A stretch of DNA of 64,000 nucleotides from NCBI RefSeq assembly GCF_963678975.1, contig NC_089272.1:59594574-59658573 (forward strand), in the 5' to 3' direction. Origin of the DNA: Dysidea avara. Taxonomy: Eukaryota > Porifera > Demospongiae > Dictyoceratida > Dysideidae. Positions 60,731-64,000 of the stretch are shown here, in pieces (the first letter of the stretch is position 1; every line of letters starts with the position of its first letter). The notes below the pieces were generated by a model that was given only the letters and a program-made list of their open reading frames with translations, was not told the DNA's origin and made no database searches. The translations under genes and the position numbers were made by a program.

Positions 60731-62239
60731 CTAATATTCTTCGTTTTCCTCGTCATCATCAGCAGAAGGAGCAGACACTTCTTCATAATCTTTTTCCAGA
60801 GCAGCAAGATCTTCACGAGCCTCAGCAAATTCACCTTCCTCCATTCCCTCACCAACGTACCAGTGAACAAATGCACGCTTGGCGTACATCAGATCAAACT
60901 TGTGGTCAAGTCGAGCCCAAGCCTCAGCTACTGCACTGGTGTTTGACAGCATACAAACTGCACGCTTCACCTTAGACAGATCTCCACCTGGAACCACAGC
61001 AGGTGTTTCATGATTGATGCCAACTTTGAAGCCAGTGGGGCACCAGTCCACAAACTGGATGTTCCGTAGCCCCTTCACTTTAACAATAGCAGCATTTACA
61101 TCTTTGGGCACCACATCTCCACGATACAGCAAACAACAGGCCATATACTTGCCACTACGGGCATCACACTTTAACATCTGACTGGCTGGATCAAAGCAGG
61201 CTTTTGTGATAGTATCAGTGTCAAGCTGCTCATGATAAGCTTTGTCTGCAGAGATTATTGGAGCATAGGTGACCAGAGGAAAATGGATGCGAGGGTAGGG
61301 CACTAGGTTAGTTTGGAATTCATTCAGGTCAACATTCAGTGAACCCTCAAACCTCAATGAAGCTGTAATCGAAGACACAACTTGGGCAATCAGACGGTTG
61401 AGGTTGGTATAATTCGGACGCTCGATGCCCAGGTTACGACGACAGATGTCATAAATAGCTTCATTGTCGACCATGAAGGAACAGTCACAGTGTTCTAATG
61501 TGCTGTGAGTGGTCAGGATGGAGTTGTATGGCTCTACAACAGCAGTGGCGATTTGGGGAGCTGGGTAGATGGAGAACTCCAGCTTACACTTCTTGCCATA
61601 GTCTGCAGAGAGGCGTTCCATTATTAGAGAAGCAAATCCTGACCCAGTGCCACCACCAAAAGAACGGAACACCAGAAAACCTTGCAGTCCAGTACACTGG
61701 TCAGCCTAATAAAAATACTCAAACAACAAACAGCTCAGGTTGTAGTAATCTTACCAGCTTGCGGATCTTGTCCAGTGTTTGATCCACCAATCCTTTACCA
61801 ACAGTGTAGTGGCCACGAGCATAATTATTTGCAGCATCTTCTTTACCAGTGATGAGTTGTTCAGGGTGGTATAGCTGACGATAGGTGCCAGTTCTCACCT
61901 CATCTGTTAATCATCCACACATGTTTAACAAGTAATAAACACTAGTTAACAACTGCTGACCTATCACAGTTGGCTCCAGGTCAACGAATATTGCTCTAGG
62001 AACGCATTTACCGCCGGAAGCGTCGTTGAAGAAAGTGCTATGGGAGTCGTGAGTGTCGCCAACTTTCTCGTCCTTTAGTTGGCCATCAGGTTTAATCCCA
62101 TGTTCCAGACAATACAACTCCCAGCAACCATTGCCTATCTGAACACCGGCCTGGCCAACGTGAACTGATATACACTCGCGCTGCAAGTAGAGAGAAACTG
62201 AGTATTATGAATAACGTGTGTAATTCTACTTACCACCAT
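60731..62239 (-). CDS. Alpha-tubulin T4
   Basis: Exons: 62239-62237 (ATG), 62180-61961, 61903-61755, 61705-60731; 448 residues. Signatures: [78 protein letters not shown] with the catalytic Glu present, and the tail DDDEENEEY with terminal Tyr. The lysine in [16 protein letters not shown] aligns with K40 although the loop is one residue shorter than usual. The first exon reads ATGGTG|gtaagt: splicing straight after ATG would use gtggta, a poor donor, while the better gtaagt gives MVREC. The adjacent stop of T5 is 295 bp upstream. Probably a functional tubulin. Confidence 0.92.
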
Positions 62240-62533
62240 TTCGCTACAAAGAGCTCGTTGGAAAGTGATGAATAACCAGAAGGCTTCATCTTATAAACGC
62301 TAGAAGCCAAGCGATGTCTACCACGCAATTTGATATCAAACCTCAGGTAGCACACCATATCCTTTTGTAGCAACAGGAACGGTGCAAAGAATGATGCACA
62401 AACTCGAGCTCGCACTGATTTGATATCGATTGTGGTATTTGATTCCTGATTAAACAAAACAAGGAATATACACATGAACATGTTTATTAAATGCTATCCC
62501 ACTAGGGACCAGTGTTCAGTTTAAAAATGTGAG

Positions 62534-63715
<1,182 letters not shown>

Positions 63716-63826
63716 CTGTGGAAAGGATTATTTTATGAAATCAATTACAAGGACATGTTGCTGTCAGATCTTCAGTGCTAATCACCGTAAAGTGCTAATA
63801 ATAATAAACACTTAGGCTTAAAGGAA

Positions 63827-63920
63827 AAAAATCCATCCCTCCTGGAGACCAAGTGTGGCACTTAACTAGACATTGGGTGGCCTGCAGTTTGAATCCTGGG
63901 GTTGGAGGGATTTTTTTTCC
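63827..63920 (+). other. tRNA-like hairpin, possible SINE head
   Basis: TCCCTCC near 63835 and GGAGGGA near 63905 could pair as a 7-bp acceptor stem about 75 nt apart, and the stem extends outward as AAAAAAATCCATCCC/GGGATTTTTTTT with one bulge. Between them AGTTTGAATCC is close to a tRNA B box. The A box is poor and the T-stem has mismatches, so this is at best a decayed tRNA-derived sequence. Confidence 0.25.
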
Positions 63921-64000
63921 TTTCTTTGGCCCTTTTCTGTTTCACCTTATTATTAGCTAGGTTAAGTAATCATTTAAAGTCTCCAGTTCTTGTTAGGTAA

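Noticed and set aside
62230-62481. 83-codon minus frame upstream of T4
   Set aside because: It covers the T4 first exon and 5' leader; no motif, probably promoter and UTR.
63716-64000. N-terminal exon of T5
   Set aside because: No [10 protein letters not shown] coding in this stretch; it must lie beyond the right edge.

Overview
This is a eukaryotic, AT-rich, gene-poor and repeat-loaded window. The best guess is a sponge (demosponge, Amphimedon-like). The reasons are compact spliced alpha-tubulin genes, a secreted fibrinogen-like family of the type I remember from sponges and cnidarians, and many short inverted-repeat transposons. The species call is inference from memory; no search was run.

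Layout. 1-3120: broken remnant of a repetitive ORF with a PIN/FEN-like acidic motif and a cysteine-rich CXC tail. 3925-6088 (+), 12517-13412 (-, pseudogene), 18017-25453 (-) and 34203-35309 (-): four copies of one secreted family with two small NPE/GYY fibrinogen-like motifs followed by a GGGW domain. Two of the genes have a separate 49-nt signal-peptide exon that is easy to miss. 11570-13412 and 17130-19000 are a tandem duplication, and the junction between them is filled by nested transposons (13414-17123). 36280-43323 (-): a four-exon gene that I assembled from splice sites and phases. It encodes a 422-residue type I membrane protein with a tiny ectodomain and a long SQD-repeat cytoplasmic tail. 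43534 to the right edge (-): a head-to-tail array of five alpha-tubulin genes. T1 is divergent and has a 10.3-kb intron, T2 is a pseudogene, T3 is divergent, T4 is near-canonical, and T5 is canonical with its N-terminal exons outside the window.

Neighbouring minus-strand genes from T5 to the membrane-protein gene are packed with only 211-324 bp between one stop codon and the next start codon. The tubulin array holds conserved-looking and specialising copies side by side. Loss of the K40 acetylation lysine, a Glu-to-Asp change at the catalytic position, and loss of the C-terminal EEY each occur in some copies only.

Introns and intergenic DNA are full of MITEs. Several have exact target-site duplications: hAT-like with 8 bp, Mutator-like with 9 bp, PIF/Harbinger-like with TTA. 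There are also LINE 3' ends, 75-bp and 17-bp tandem arrays, and a dispersed motif built on the palindrome CTCTAWTAGAG.
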